Below are positions 1 through 6,155 of a stretch of DNA of 8,358 bases, in pieces. The stretch's first letter is position 1, and every line of letters starts with the position of its first letter. The position numbers and the translations under genes were made by a program. The notes under the pieces are model-generated. The model did not search any database. It had not been told where the DNA came from and worked only from the letters and a program-made list of their open reading frames with translations. This DNA comes from Crocinitomicaceae bacterium (GTDB taxonomy: Bacteria > Bacteroidota > Bacteroidia > Flavobacteriales_D > Crocinitomicaceae): positions 1-8,358 of the forward strand of contig DORI01000274.1 in assembly GCA_003512365.1 (NCBI GenBank). Reading direction: 5' to 3'.

Positions 1-69
1 GGAGGTAATGCACTTAAATTTTCTAATATCAATTCTAATTGATGAATAAAATTTAAGTGCATTACCTCC
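1..69. repeat. Fold-back inverted repeat at the window edge
   Basis: Positions 1-22 are the exact reverse complement of positions 48-69, leaving a 25-base spacer at 23-47. The spacer contains a nested palindrome, ATCAATT-CT-AATTGAT, at 28-43, with almost the same centre (35.5 against 35 for the outer arms). The right arm and the spacer are genuine recA coding sequence (GGNALKFYSSIRIDIR on the minus strand). The left arm is a reversed copy of the same recA bases and does not encode RecA. This is what a snap-back product or an assembly error at a contig end looks like, with the inner palindrome as the folding point. A real rearrangement cannot be excluded from the sequence alone. Confidence 0.93.
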
Positions 70-711
70 TGTTGTAGTTTCTGGGTTTCCAAACATAACA
101 CCTATTTTATCGCGTAATTGATTAATGAAAATACAGCAGCATCCTGCTTTATTAATAGAAGCCGTTAATTTCCTTAGTGCCTTAGACATAAGTCTTGCTT
201 GAAGACCCATTTGGGAATCACCCATTTCACCTTCAATTTCTGCTTTAGGTGTTAAGGCTGCAACGGAATCTATAATGATTAAATCAATTGCACCAGAGCG
301 AATTAAATTGTCAGCAATTTCTAGGGCTTGTTCTCCATTATCCGGCTGTGAAATCAGTAAATTATCGACATCAACACCTAATTTTTTTGCATAGAATTGA
401 TCAAAGGCATGTTCGGCATCAATAAAAGCAGCAATTCCACCTTGTTTTTGAACTTCAGCAATTGCATGAATTGCAAGTGTTGTTTTACCGGAGGACTCTG
501 GTCCGTATATTTCAACGACGCGACCTTTCGGATAACCGTTTACGCCTAATGCTAAATCGAGCGTGATAGATCCGGTTGGTATTACTTCAACTTTTTCAAC
601 AGGAGAATCACCTAATTTCATTACCGATCCTTTTCCAAAAGTTTTGTCTAACTTTTCCATTGTCAGCTGAAGAGCTTTTAATTTTTCTACATTTAATTCT
701 TTATTTGCCAT
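1..711 (-). CDS. recA: Recombinase RecA, 3'-truncated by the window edge
   Basis: RecA is the cytoplasmic ATP-dependent strand-exchange protein of homologous recombination and the co-protease of the SOS response. The frame starts at ATG 711 (MANKELNVEKLKALQ) and stays open to base 1, giving 237 codons; full-length RecA is usually about 335-355 residues. Visible motifs are the Walker A loop GPESSGKTT at residues 70-78, IIIDSVAAL at about 145-153 (Walker B), the loop L1 region EGEMGDSQMGLQARLMSKALR at about 160-180, and loop L2 with GVMFGNPETTTGGNALKF at about 204-221. The CCCIFINQLR segment is the Bacteroidota form. Residues 231-237 (KFKCITS) are not RecA: they come from the inverted repeat at bases 1-22, so real homology ends near residue 230. 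The C-terminal part of the core and the C-terminal domain are missing. The gene lies 84 bases downstream of bcp on the same strand but has its own likely promoter. Confidence 0.98.
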   Translation of the reverse strand, partial: MANKELNVEKLKALQLTMEKLDKTFGKGSVMKLGDSPVEKVEVIPTGSITLDLALGVNGYPKGRVVEIYGPESSGKTTLAIHAIAEVQKQGGIAAFIDAEHAFDQFYAKKLGVDVDNLLISQPDNGEQALEIADNLIRSGAIDLIIIDSVAALTPKAEIEGEMGDSQMGLQARLMSKALRKLTASINKAGCCCIFINQLRDKIGVMFGNPETTTGGNALKFYSSIRIDIRKFKCITS

Positions 712-758
712 ATCGTTTGTTGTTGTGAGCTTTGCTCGGATTAATTAATTTATTTATA

Positions 759-766
759 CAAAGTTA
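759..766 (-). promoter_or_regulatory. Putative recA promoter, -7 element
   Basis: The minus strand reads TAACTTTG, an exact match to the Bacteroidota -7 consensus TAnnTTTG used by the primary sigma factor. Transcription would begin near 754, giving a leader of about 43 bases before the recA ATG at 711. I see no good -33 TTG element at the usual spacing; GTTTA near 784-788 is the closest. The leader holds a small inverted repeat GAGC-TTT-GCTC at 727-737 that might be an operator or a weak hairpin, but four-base arms are too short to argue from. Confidence 0.6.
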
Positions 767-795
767 TTTTCTATTGGTCGTAAACTAATTACGTT

Positions 796-1263
796 CTATA
801 TTATTTGATATTTTTTCATTATTTCTTGTGCATGATTTTTAGTATCTGGTTTATCAATGACATGAATTAGCGCACCGACTTCATCAAATAAAAAAGTTGT
901 CCTATGAATTCCATCGTACACTTTCCCCATAAATTTTTTTGTACCCCAAACACCGAATGCACTAATGAATTCTTTGGATTCGTCAGAAATAAGTGAAAAT
1001 GAAAGGTTATACTTGGAAACAAATTTAGCATGGGCACTAACTGAGTCTGCACTAATTCCAATTACTTCAATTCCATTTTTAGTGAGTTCGTCCATTCCAT
1101 CTCTAATACTACATGCCTGAGCAGTGCATCCTGGCGTATCGTCTTTGGGATAGAAGTATACTACTGTCTTTTTCCCTATATAAGATGACAAGTTAATGTC
1201 TTCGCCACGTTGATTTTTTCCGGTTAAGTTTGGTAGTAATGAACCTAAAGCTAATTTTTCCAT
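796..1263 (-). CDS. bcp: Thioredoxin-dependent peroxiredoxin, BCP/PrxQ family
   Basis: This is a cytoplasmic peroxidase that reduces hydrogen peroxide and organic hydroperoxides using thioredoxin. The 155-residue length is typical of the BCP/PrxQ group. The N-terminal region (LGSLLPNLTGKNQRGEDINL) is the usual opening of the thioredoxin-like fold. The peroxiredoxin active-site pattern PxxxTxxC is complete: P39, T43 and the peroxidatic cysteine C46 in PKDDTPGCTAQACSIRD. C51, five residues on, is at the position of the resolving cysteine in atypical two-cysteine PrxQ enzymes. R121 in HRTTFLFD is the likely conserved active-site arginine. The ATG at 1263 fits the family start. A -7 element stands about 40 bases upstream, so the gene is probably transcribed alone or reads through into recA, since no terminator is visible in the 84-base gap between them. 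Confidence 0.96.
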   Translation of the reverse strand: MEKLALGSLLPNLTGKNQRGEDINLSSYIGKKTVVYFYPKDDTPGCTAQACSIRDGMDELTKNGIEVIGISADSVSAHAKFVSKYNLSFSLISDESKEFISAFGVWGTKKFMGKVYDGIHRTTFLFDEVGALIHVIDKPDTKNHAQEIMKKYQII

Positions 1264-1303
1264 AATGATTAAATAATAAACTAAATAATGACTAAAATAT
1301 AAT

Positions 1304-1311
1304 CAAATGTA
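1304..1311 (-). promoter_or_regulatory. Putative bcp promoter, -7 element
   Basis: The minus strand reads TACATTTG, an exact TAnnTTTG match. The predicted transcription start is near 1299, which leaves a leader of about 36 very AT-rich bases before the bcp ATG at 1263. No clear TTG -33 element is present; upstream is only a T-rich tract. The site lies downstream of the terminator at 1354-1379, so bcp would be transcribed independently of the gene before it. Confidence 0.6.
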
Positions 1312-1353
1312 CTAAACATTTTTAATTAAAAAACATGAATTGAAAAAAAGTTC

Positions 1354-1379
1354 AAAAAAAAAGAGGCCCATTGGACCTC
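1354..1379 (-). terminator. Rho-independent terminator of the 1404-1733 gene
   Basis: Read on the minus strand this is GAGGTCC-AATG-GGCCTC followed directly by nine T residues (1362 down to 1354). The stem has six pairs with one bulged T and a four-base AATG loop. It begins about 24 bases after the stop codon of the small secreted-protein gene, the right place and orientation to end that transcript. It lies before the bcp promoter, separating the two genes. Confidence 0.75.
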
Positions 1380-1403
1380 CTTCATAAAGTGCATTTCAAT
1401 CAA

Positions 1404-1733
1404 TCACCGTTGCACTTCAATAACTTTTTCAAATATTGTTTGATCGTGATTTTTAAATTTAACTGTATAATTTCCACTGGATAAAGATGACAGATGAAGT
1501 GATTGTGCTCCAACAACAGGAATTTCAGGCATAAATAGACCATTGTCGGCAATTATTTCAATCGTTACTACAGATGAATCTGCCCATGATATACTCAGGT
1601 TTCCATTTGAAATTTCAGAAATAGAAACTTTCTCTTCTCGGTCTTTCGGTGTTAAACCATTACTTGGTTCGTTGTGTCCAAAGCTAAGGGTTAAATTGAA
1701 AAATAAAATGGTAACTATTAATCGCGTTGTCAT
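1404..1733 (-). CDS. Small secreted beta-rich protein, DUF3244-like
   Basis: The protein is 109 residues from the ATG at 1733. The frame can be extended to a TTG at 1751, but that codon overlaps a TAnnTTTG promoter element, and the ATG gives a cleaner signal peptide: MTTR, then a hydrophobic stretch at about 5-18, with cleavage likely near SFG-HNEP. The mature part is a single domain with alternating beta-strand patterns (NLSISWADSSVVTIEIIADN at about 45-64, LSSGNYTVKFKN at about 84-95). This resembles the DUF3244 and secretion-tail type beta-sandwich modules of Bacteroidota, in which a final turn of the form L-x-x-G-x-Y-x-V precedes the last strands. There are no cysteines in the mature chain and no lipobox, so it is probably periplasmic or exported rather than a lipoprotein. 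The family call is from pattern memory only and the function is unknown. It has its own terminator and probable promoter. Confidence 0.75.
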   Translation of the reverse strand: MTTRLIVTILFFNLTLSFGHNEPSNGLTPKDREEKVSISEISNGNLSISWADSSVVTIEIIADNGLFMPEIPVVGAQSLHLSSLSSGNYTVKFKNHDQTIFEKVIEVQR

Positions 1734-1748
1734 GATTTTTGTTTTAAC

Positions 1749-1756
1749 CAAATTTA
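1749..1756 (-). promoter_or_regulatory. Putative -7 element for the 1404-1733 gene
   Basis: The minus strand reads TAAATTTG, an exact TAnnTTTG match, 15 bases before the ATG at 1733. The expected transcription start near 1744 would leave a leader of only about 11 bases. Its position argues that translation starts at ATG 1733 and not at the in-frame TTG at 1751. No convincing -33 element is seen. Confidence 0.5.
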
Positions 1757-1830
1757 CCTTTAGTGAACTGGCTTAATAATAATTAACTCAACTTTTAGAC
1801 ATAAAATAAGAATTCGACTTTACATGCAAA

Positions 1831-1870
1831 TACGTAGTATCAGCATTTTGTCTACGTAGTATTACGTAGT
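1831..1870. repeat. Three direct copies of TACGTAGT
   Basis: TACGTAGT occurs at 1831-1838, 1853-1860 and 1863-1870; the first two extend to TACGTAGTAT. The starts are 22 and 10 bases apart, roughly two and one helical turns. Because TACGTA is its own reverse complement, the copies can also pair: TACGTAG at 1831-1837 with CTACGTA at 1852-1858, a seven-pair stem with a 14-base loop. The third copy overlaps the last codons of the DUF423 gene. No T-tract follows, so it is not a classical terminator. A protein-binding array upstream of the 1404-1733 gene is one possible reading. Confidence 0.6.
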
Positions 1871-2245
1871 TGATCTAATCATTTTGAAAACTAAATGAAA
1901 CCAGGCGAAAATCATGAGTAAACCACCAATTGGAGTAATTGGACCAATTAATTTTGTAGGAATATTGGTTACTTCACTGAATGTCAACAGGTATATCGAA
2001 AATGAAAAAAGTAAGGTTCCAACTAACATCAACCTGTAAAATATTTTCAATGAAAAGGATAAAGATGATTGCAAGCCAATTATTAAAAGTCCCATCCCCT
2101 GTATAAGTTGATACCGAACTCCTGTTTCAAATGATGCTAATTTAGAACTTGATACCAGTTCTTTTAAAGCATGTGCTCCAAAAGCACCTAAAATTATTCC
2201 ACAAAGAATTAATAGGATTCCGGTAATTGCTATTGTTTTGTTCAT
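1862..2245 (-). CDS. DUF423 family inner-membrane protein
   Basis: This 127-residue protein is almost entirely membrane-embedded, with hydrophobic segments at about 4-24, 46-62, 67-89 and 98-121. Features typical of the DUF423 (YgdD-like) family are GAFGAHALK at 20-28 after the first helix, GVRYQL at 42-47, GTLLFSFSIYLL at 76-87 and the glycine/proline-rich GPITPIGGL at 101-109 entering the last helix. Length and architecture match the family (about 120-130 residues, four helices). The biochemical function of DUF423 proteins is not established. The ATG at 2245 begins directly before the first helix and is a natural start. The gene is divergent from the operon at 2296, with 50 bases between the two start codons; no exact TAnnTTTG lies on its side, only near matches. 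Confidence 0.93.
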   Translation of the reverse strand: MNKTIAITGILLILCGIILGAFGAHALKELVSSSKLASFETGVRYQLIQGMGLLIIGLQSSLSFSLKIFYRLMLVGTLLFSFSIYLLTFSEVTNIPTKLIGPITPIGGLLMIFAWFHLVFKMIRSTT

Positions 2246-2283
2246 AGCGCAAATTTCTTCAAAATAAATTGTTTTACAAACCT

Positions 2284-2291
2284 TATCTTTG
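2284..2291 (+). promoter_or_regulatory. Putative promoter of the 2296-4666 operon, -7 element
   Basis: TATCTTTG is an exact TAnnTTTG match, four bases before the ATG at 2296. Since the element normally spans about -11 to -4, transcription would start on or next to the A of that ATG, giving a leaderless mRNA. The nearest upstream TTG (2269-2271) is only 12 bases away, too close for a standard -33 element. The site is probably the main promoter for the four-gene operon, as no other candidate is evident before mrp. Confidence 0.55.
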
Positions 2292-2295
2292 TTCC

Positions 2296-2871
2296 ATGCG
2301 TCCGATTATTAAGATTGTACTTATCGTTATTTTACTAGCATTAACTCTGGGCATTCTTTATTTTTCTGTAATTCGGAATTCAAGTAGCTCTGTGAATGAT
2401 GGCACGCAAGCAGCAGGTGAATTTGATTATTATCAATTCAAACCATTTGATTTAAACAAGTATGATATTAGCGCAACAATATTATTGCCTGATGAGACCG
2501 CCGGAATTGGAACAACTTTCACACCTGAGATGCTTCATGAAGAAGGAAGTCACTTATGGCAGTTGCAATTAGGAAGGAATTTTATTATTCACATTGAAGA
2601 TTTAGGACAATTAACGGATGTTTATAGTGATTTTAGGACGAGTATGCTAAAATCTACAGCATTTACCATCACTCCTTTGGTAGATACAGATAGTTTATTG
2701 GTTTACAGCAGAGCCTTATCCAAGCAATACCAGAAGGAAGAGCAAGAAACCTTTCATCTGTTTGCAGTAAAGTTCATCGATGGCAGATCTTATCAGTTTA
2801 GAAATAGAGAGGAAGGAAACACAAAGGAAGAAATTTTGTTTATGCAAAAATCAATAGAATCAATCAAATGA
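2296..2871 (+). CDS. Membrane-anchored protein of unknown function
   Basis: The protein is 191 residues from the ATG at 2296. An in-frame TTG lies at 2269, but the ATG gives a normal short charged N-terminus (MRPIIK) followed by a single hydrophobic helix at about 6-25. The helix is an uncleaved anchor or a signal peptide; there is no lipobox cysteine, and the chain has no cysteine at all. A serine-rich linker at about 28-35 leads to a soluble domain from about 45 to the end with mixed strand and helix patterns. Examples are NFIIHIEDLGQLTDVYSDF at 95-113 and ETFHLFAVKFIDGRSYQFRN at 151-170. The domain would sit outside the cytoplasm. I do not recognise a family. The stop codon overlaps the mrp start by four bases (ATGA), so the two are translationally coupled, making this the first gene of an operon with mrp, nfu and rlmH. 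Confidence 0.85.
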   Translation: MRPIIKIVLIVILLALTLGILYFSVIRNSSSSVNDGTQAAGEFDYYQFKPFDLNKYDISATILLPDETAGIGTTFTPEMLHEEGSHLWQLQLGRNFIIHIEDLGQLTDVYSDFRTSMLKSTAFTITPLVDTDSLLVYSRALSKQYQKEEQETFHLFAVKFIDGRSYQFRNREEGNTKEEILFMQKSIESIK

Positions 2872-3941
2872 ATTTAAATATAGAACGCGAGGATGTACTT
2901 GAGGTATTAGGAAAAATTACGGATCCCGATCTTAAAAAAGATATTGTAAGTGCAAATCTCGTCGAACAATTAATCATTAAGGACAGTAGTATACAACTTT
3001 CGGTGGTGGTATCGAACCCAGCATTACACGCGCGAAAGAGGATGCAAGAAGCCATTGTTTTTAATTTGAAAAGAAAATTTGGTGATGACATTTCGGTTGA
3101 TTGTAATGTTTCCGGAATGAGTGCTGAGCAAAAAGGAGCTAGACGGAAAGTTTTACCCGATGTTAAAAACATCATCGCCGTGGCATCGGGAAAAGGAGGA
3201 GTAGGTAAGTCAACTATTACAGCGAATATAGCCGGAGGATTGAAGAAGATGGGTTATTCTGTTGGAATTGTCGATGCGGACATCTACGGACCATCTATGC
3301 CAACAATGTTTGATGTGGTAGGAGATAGACCGACGATGACAGAAGTAAACGGAGAACAATTAATAAAACCTGTTGACGCCAACGGAATAAATTTGTTATC
3401 CATAGGATTTTTTACCGACCAAGATAATGCAGTAGTTTGGCGTGGACCGATGGCTTCAAAAGCATTAACACAACTCTTTACGGATGCACATTGGGGAGAA
3501 TTGGATTATTTGGTAATCGATTTACCTCCTGGAACCGGGGATATTCATCTTTCTTTACTACAAACAGTTCCGTTAGATGGCGTTGTTATTGTGAGCACTC
3601 CACAAGAGGTTGCCTTGGCCGATGCTCGGCGCGGAATTAATATGTTTAGGTTAGATTCCATGAAAGTTCCGATTGTAGGTTTGGTTGAAAACATGGCTTG
3701 GTTTACACCAGCAGAATTACCCGAAAATAAATATTATATTTTCGGAAGAGACGGTGCTAGAAATCTTGCTGAGGGAATGAGCATTCCGTTTCTTGGCGCA
3801 ATTCCTTTGGTTCAGAGTGTGAGAGAAGCCGCTGATAGTGGTAGACCAGCTGTTTTTCAAGAAAATACGCCGACTGCTCAGGCTTTTGAAGAATTAGTTC
3901 GTAATTTAGTAACATCGTTGGAGATTTTAAAAAACAAATAA
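2868..3941 (+). CDS. mrp: Mrp/ApbC-family P-loop ATPase (iron-sulfur carrier type)
   Basis: This cytoplasmic 357-residue protein belongs to the Mrp/NBP35/ApbC group, ATPases that carry or transfer iron-sulfur clusters to target enzymes. Residues 1 to about 85 are a MIP18/DUF59-type domain (EDVLEVLGKITDPDL near 8-22). The ATPase follows: deviant Walker A SGKGGVGKST at 107-116 with signature lysine K109, DADIYGPSMP at 136-145, WRGPM at 191-195, and IDLPPGTGD at 217-225 (Walker B/switch II). The usual C-terminal CxxC, expected after VENM (272-276 region), is absent: the sequence reads VENMAWFTPAELPENKYYIFG, and the only cysteine in the protein is C79. I recall this substitution as common in Bacteroidota Mrp proteins, but cannot check it here. 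The gene overlaps its upstream neighbour by four bases and is followed five bases later by an Nfu-domain gene. Confidence 0.96.
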   Translation: MNLNIEREDVLEVLGKITDPDLKKDIVSANLVEQLIIKDSSIQLSVVVSNPALHARKRMQEAIVFNLKRKFGDDISVDCNVSGMSAEQKGARRKVLPDVKNIIAVASGKGGVGKSTITANIAGGLKKMGYSVGIVDADIYGPSMPTMFDVVGDRPTMTEVNGEQLIKPVDANGINLLSIGFFTDQDNAVVWRGPMASKALTQLFTDAHWGELDYLVIDLPPGTGDIHLSLLQTVPLDGVVIVSTPQEVALADARRGINMFRLDSMKVPIVGLVENMAWFTPAELPENKYYIFGRDGARNLAEGMSIPFLGAIPLVQSVREAADSGRPAVFQENTPTAQAFEELVRNLVTSLEILKNK

Positions 3942-3946
3942 TAATT

Positions 3947-4186
3947 ATGTCCATGATCACTACTAAAGAAAAGGTATTAGTTGCTATGGAGCAGTTGAGA
4001 CCTTTTCTGCATGCAGATGGAGGAGATATGGAGTTGGTGGAATTGACAGATGATTATATTGTTAAGGTACGCATGTTAGGTTCCTGCGGAGATTGCTCAA
4101 TGAGCTCAATGACATTAAAAGCTGGATTAGAAGAAGCATTAAAGGTAGTGGCTCCAGAAATTAAAGCTGTGGAAGCGATAGGTTAG
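3947..4186 (+). CDS. NifU-like C-terminal (Nfu) domain protein
   Basis: The 79-residue protein is a stand-alone Nfu domain, which binds a [4Fe-4S] cluster between two subunits and hands it to target proteins. The family signature is clear: LRPFLHADGGDMELVEL at about 17-33 and the cluster motif in GSCGDCSMSSMTLKAGLEEAL at 45-65, with C47 and C50 forming the CxxC. There is no N-terminal IscU-like or A-type domain, so this is the minimal form. Either ATG 3947 or ATG 3953 could be the start; the first is used here. It begins five bases after the mrp stop, and rlmH begins three bases after its own stop. Adjacent mrp and nfu genes point to joint work in cluster delivery. Confidence 0.95.
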   Translation: MSMITTKEKVLVAMEQLRPFLHADGGDMELVELTDDYIVKVRMLGSCGDCSMSSMTLKAGLEEALKVVAPEIKAVEAIG

Positions 4187-4189
4187 AAG

Positions 4190-4666
4190 ATGCTCAAAGT
4201 TAAGTTGTTCTTAATTGGTAAAACGTCATACGAATTTCTAAAAGATGGAGAGCAAGAGTATTCGAAGCGCCTTATGCATTATTGTAATTTCGAACGTGTT
4301 GATTTTGCCGATATAAAAAATGGTAAATCGCTGAGTCGGGAAGAGTTAAAAAAAAGAGAATCACAACAGTTTCTTAAGAAAATTGAATCCTCTGATTTCG
4401 TAGTACTTTTAGATGAACATGGCAAAAATTTGAGTTCAGTCGAATTGGCGAATTGGATTTCAAGTAGATTAGAATTAGCAAACAAAACTATAATATTTGT
4501 AATAGGAGGCGCCTTCGGATTTGACAAGGAGTTGTACGAGAGAGCTCAAATGAAACTATCATTATCTAAAATGACTTTTTCGCATCAAATGGTTCGAATG
4601 ATATTTTTAGAACAATTGTATAGAGGCTTTACAATTATGAATAACGAAAAATACCATCATTTATAG
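4190..4666 (+). CDS. rlmH: 23S rRNA (pseudouridine-1915 N3)-methyltransferase
   Basis: RlmH is a SPOUT-class methyltransferase that uses S-adenosylmethionine to methylate N3 of pseudouridine 1915 in helix 69 of 23S rRNA on assembled 70S ribosomes. The 158 residues match the family length. Visible features are LLDEHGKNLSS at 73-83, the SAM-binding trefoil-knot segment FVIGGAFGF at 103-111, and the knot's last part SLSKMTFSHQMVRMIFLEQL at 124-143 leading to YRGFTIMNNEKYHH at 144-157. The C-terminal YHH (155-157) is the conserved end of the family that contributes to rRNA binding and catalysis. It is the last gene of the operon, three bases after the Nfu gene. I see no hairpin terminator in the 38 bases before the convergent gene at 4705. 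Confidence 0.97.
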   Translation: MLKVKLFLIGKTSYEFLKDGEQEYSKRLMHYCNFERVDFADIKNGKSLSREELKKRESQQFLKKIESSDFVVLLDEHGKNLSSVELANWISSRLELANKTIIFVIGGAFGFDKELYERAQMKLSLSKMTFSHQMVRMIFLEQLYRGFTIMNNEKYHHL

Positions 4667-4704
4667 TTTTGTAACTCCTTACATGAAAAATGAATAGACT
4701 GAGA

Positions 4705-6105
4705 TTAAGTTATTAAAGTTGAATCTTCTGTATTCTCCTCAAAAATTTCTATGAATAACATTAAGAATACAAACGGAATTAATGGAGCCCGAACCCTTAC
4801 AAGTACTCCGAATAATACAGATGTAATGCCTGTAATTAATGCCAAAATGAGAATAAAATAAATAAAATAGACCAATAGGTCATTATTTCTCAATATAGAC
4901 AACTTTAACCGGCTTTTTTTTCTAAAAAATCTGAAAGCCAAAAATATTATTAATAAGGACTCTAATCCATTAATTATTAGTCCTGGTGTCAATGCCTCCC
5001 ATGGTAATGGTCTAAGTATTCCTGCAAAAATGGCGAATGGAGACATTTTTAAAATTCCAGAATAACTAAAATCAGCATCTCCGACAGAGTATTTTTTTCC
5101 TTTATATGCGTTACTGTTAAAATCACTTTGTTGTATTTCTGCATTTTTTGTTTGTTCTGAGGCAAAATTACCTATGAAGAGAGCACTTGATACTAACGTT
5201 AATCCAATAAATAAAATCCTAAATACTTGCCTTGCAAACTTACCTTGGAATAAATATTCGGATATTTTTACGTTAAATGTAAAAAACAAGGGCAGAAATA
5301 TCACCAAAATCATAAAACTTCTAATGTTGTAAAGTAAATACAAACAAAAAATTAGAATAATAATTCTCGAGAATCTTCTTTGTTTCTCTTTGCCAATGGT
5401 AAAAAGAATAGGAATCATAATACAAAGTACCGAATAAATAATCATGTCTTTCCCAATACCAGAGCACCAAAAAGCCACACTTGGGATGAACAAAGAAATA
5501 ACCGCAAGATTACTTTTCGAGAATAGTGGTGATTTTTTTAAAAAATCAAATAAATGAAAGCTTGCTATTGAACTTATCATTGTCGTAATTATCGACAATG
5601 CAAAAAAACTACCGTTTGTAAAGATGTTAAAAAATGAAAAAACCTTCGCACAAAAATAAGCTTCTTTTTCTTTAGCTATCCAGTTTGGTGGTATTCCTGT
5701 AATATTATTAAAGTAATTTACATAATCCTTTGATCCTTGGAATTGAAAAAGTTCGTTGAAAAAGTTCTCAGGGTTTAAATAAAGCAAATTGGTTAGGCGA
5801 ACCGAAGTATCCCAATATGCTACAGTATCTCCTCCTTTAACGAAATAAATAAAATAAAAACAAAAAGCTAAATTGAAAATTAACCTGAAATAAAAATTCC
5901 ACATGTAATATTTATAATGTTCTTTTTCTCGATTTAAACTTTTTATATATTGAAGAATTATTATGGTGATAATTAACCATAAAACCGACATAAGGATATC
6001 TATTCCAGTGAAGAATTGTAGCTTATTTGTCCAATCGTTTAAAATTGAAAAATCAGTACTAAATCTTTTATTTTGTAGTGGAAAAAATACTAATGACACC
6101 GACAT
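4705..6105 (-). CDS. Polytopic membrane protein, polysaccharide polymerase-like
   Basis: This 466-residue protein has about ten or eleven hydrophobic segments, for example near 33-53, 71-90, 165-187, 200-216, 220-238, 246-275, 295-313, 376-393, 411-433 and 438-452. Marked polar motifs sit between them: GGDTVAYW at 91-98, PSVAFWCSGIGKDM at 208-221, NIRSFM at 260-265, LRPLPWEALTPG at 364-375 with a following LES, and LVRVRAPLIPF at 435-445. This layout (an early GDT/GDS-x-x-YW motif, PS-x-x-FW-x-SG-x-x-KD, a late R-x-R/K-x-P-x-x-PF) resembles predicted Wzy/EpsG-like O-antigen or exopolysaccharide polymerases and related uncharacterised membrane proteins of Bacteroidota. The assignment rests on recalled motif style, not on a search. 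A flippase or lipid-linked glycosyltransferase is possible. It is convergent with rlmH and divergent from asnB. Codon use is AT-richer than its neighbours, as expected of a membrane protein. Confidence 0.85.
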   Translation of the reverse strand: MSVSLVFFPLQNKRFSTDFSILNDWTNKLQFFTGIDILMSVLWLIITIIILQYIKSLNREKEHYKYYMWNFYFRLIFNLAFCFYFIYFVKGGDTVAYWDTSVRLTNLLYLNPENFFNELFQFQGSKDYVNYFNNITGIPPNWIAKEKEAYFCAKVFSFFNIFTNGSFFALSIITTMISSIASFHLFDFLKKSPLFSKSNLAVISLFIPSVAFWCSGIGKDMIIYSVLCIMIPILFTIGKEKQRRFSRIIILIFCLYLLYNIRSFMILVIFLPLFFTFNVKISEYLFQGKFARQVFRILFIGLTLVSSALFIGNFASEQTKNAEIQQSDFNSNAYKGKKYSVGDADFSYSGILKMSPFAIFAGILRPLPWEALTPGLIINGLESLLIIFLAFRFFRKKSRLKLSILRNNDLLVYFIYFILILALITGITSVLFGVLVRVRAPLIPFVFLMLFIEIFEENTEDSTLIT

Positions 6106-6113
6106 GTTTTATT

Positions 6114-6121
6114 CAAAGTTA
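6114..6121 (-). promoter_or_regulatory. Putative -7 element for the 4705-6105 gene
   Basis: The minus strand reads TAACTTTG, an exact TAnnTTTG match, with eight bases between it and the ATG at 6105. The expected transcription start near 6109 leaves a leader of about four bases. No clear -33 element is visible. It faces away from the asnB element at 6144-6151, 22 bases apart, so two polymerases could compete for this short divergent region. Confidence 0.55.
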
Positions 6122-6143
6122 AATAAAACTTCACTAATTCTAG

Positions 6144-6151
6144 TACATTTG
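6144..6151 (+). promoter_or_regulatory. Putative asnB promoter, -7 element
   Basis: TACATTTG matches TAnnTTTG exactly and ends four bases before the GTG start at 6156. This is the same spacing as at 2284-2291/2296, so transcription would begin at about the first base of the start codon, giving a leaderless mRNA. No TTG -33 element is seen at the usual distance. Confidence 0.55.
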
Positions 6152-6155
6152 TGAT

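Noticed and set aside
1..69. The edge inverted repeat as the terminal repeat of a mobile element
   Set aside because: Both arms are explained by recA coding sequence folded on itself; there is no transposase and no target-site duplication.
727..737. GAGC-TTT-GCTC inverted repeat in the recA leader as a possible SOS operator
   Set aside because: Four-base arms are too short to distinguish from chance, and I know of no matching LexA box for this group.
1543..1776. Plus-strand open frame of 77 codons opposite the small secreted protein
   Set aside because: The minus-strand frame has a signal peptide, a promoter element and a terminator, while this one has none of these.
2864..3175. Minus-strand open frame of about 100 codons opposite the start of mrp
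   Set aside because: It lies wholly against a well-conserved coding sequence, has no recognisable domain and no promoter; it is a shadow frame.
4667..4704. Search for a shared terminator between convergent rlmH and the membrane protein gene
   Set aside because: No stem followed by a T-run is visible on either strand in these 38 bases.
5963..6154. Plus-strand open frame of 63 codons leading up to asnB, which might be a leader peptide
   Set aside because: Most of it is antisense to the start of the membrane protein gene, it has no attenuator-like structure or run of asparagine codons, and the -7 element at 6144 lies inside it.
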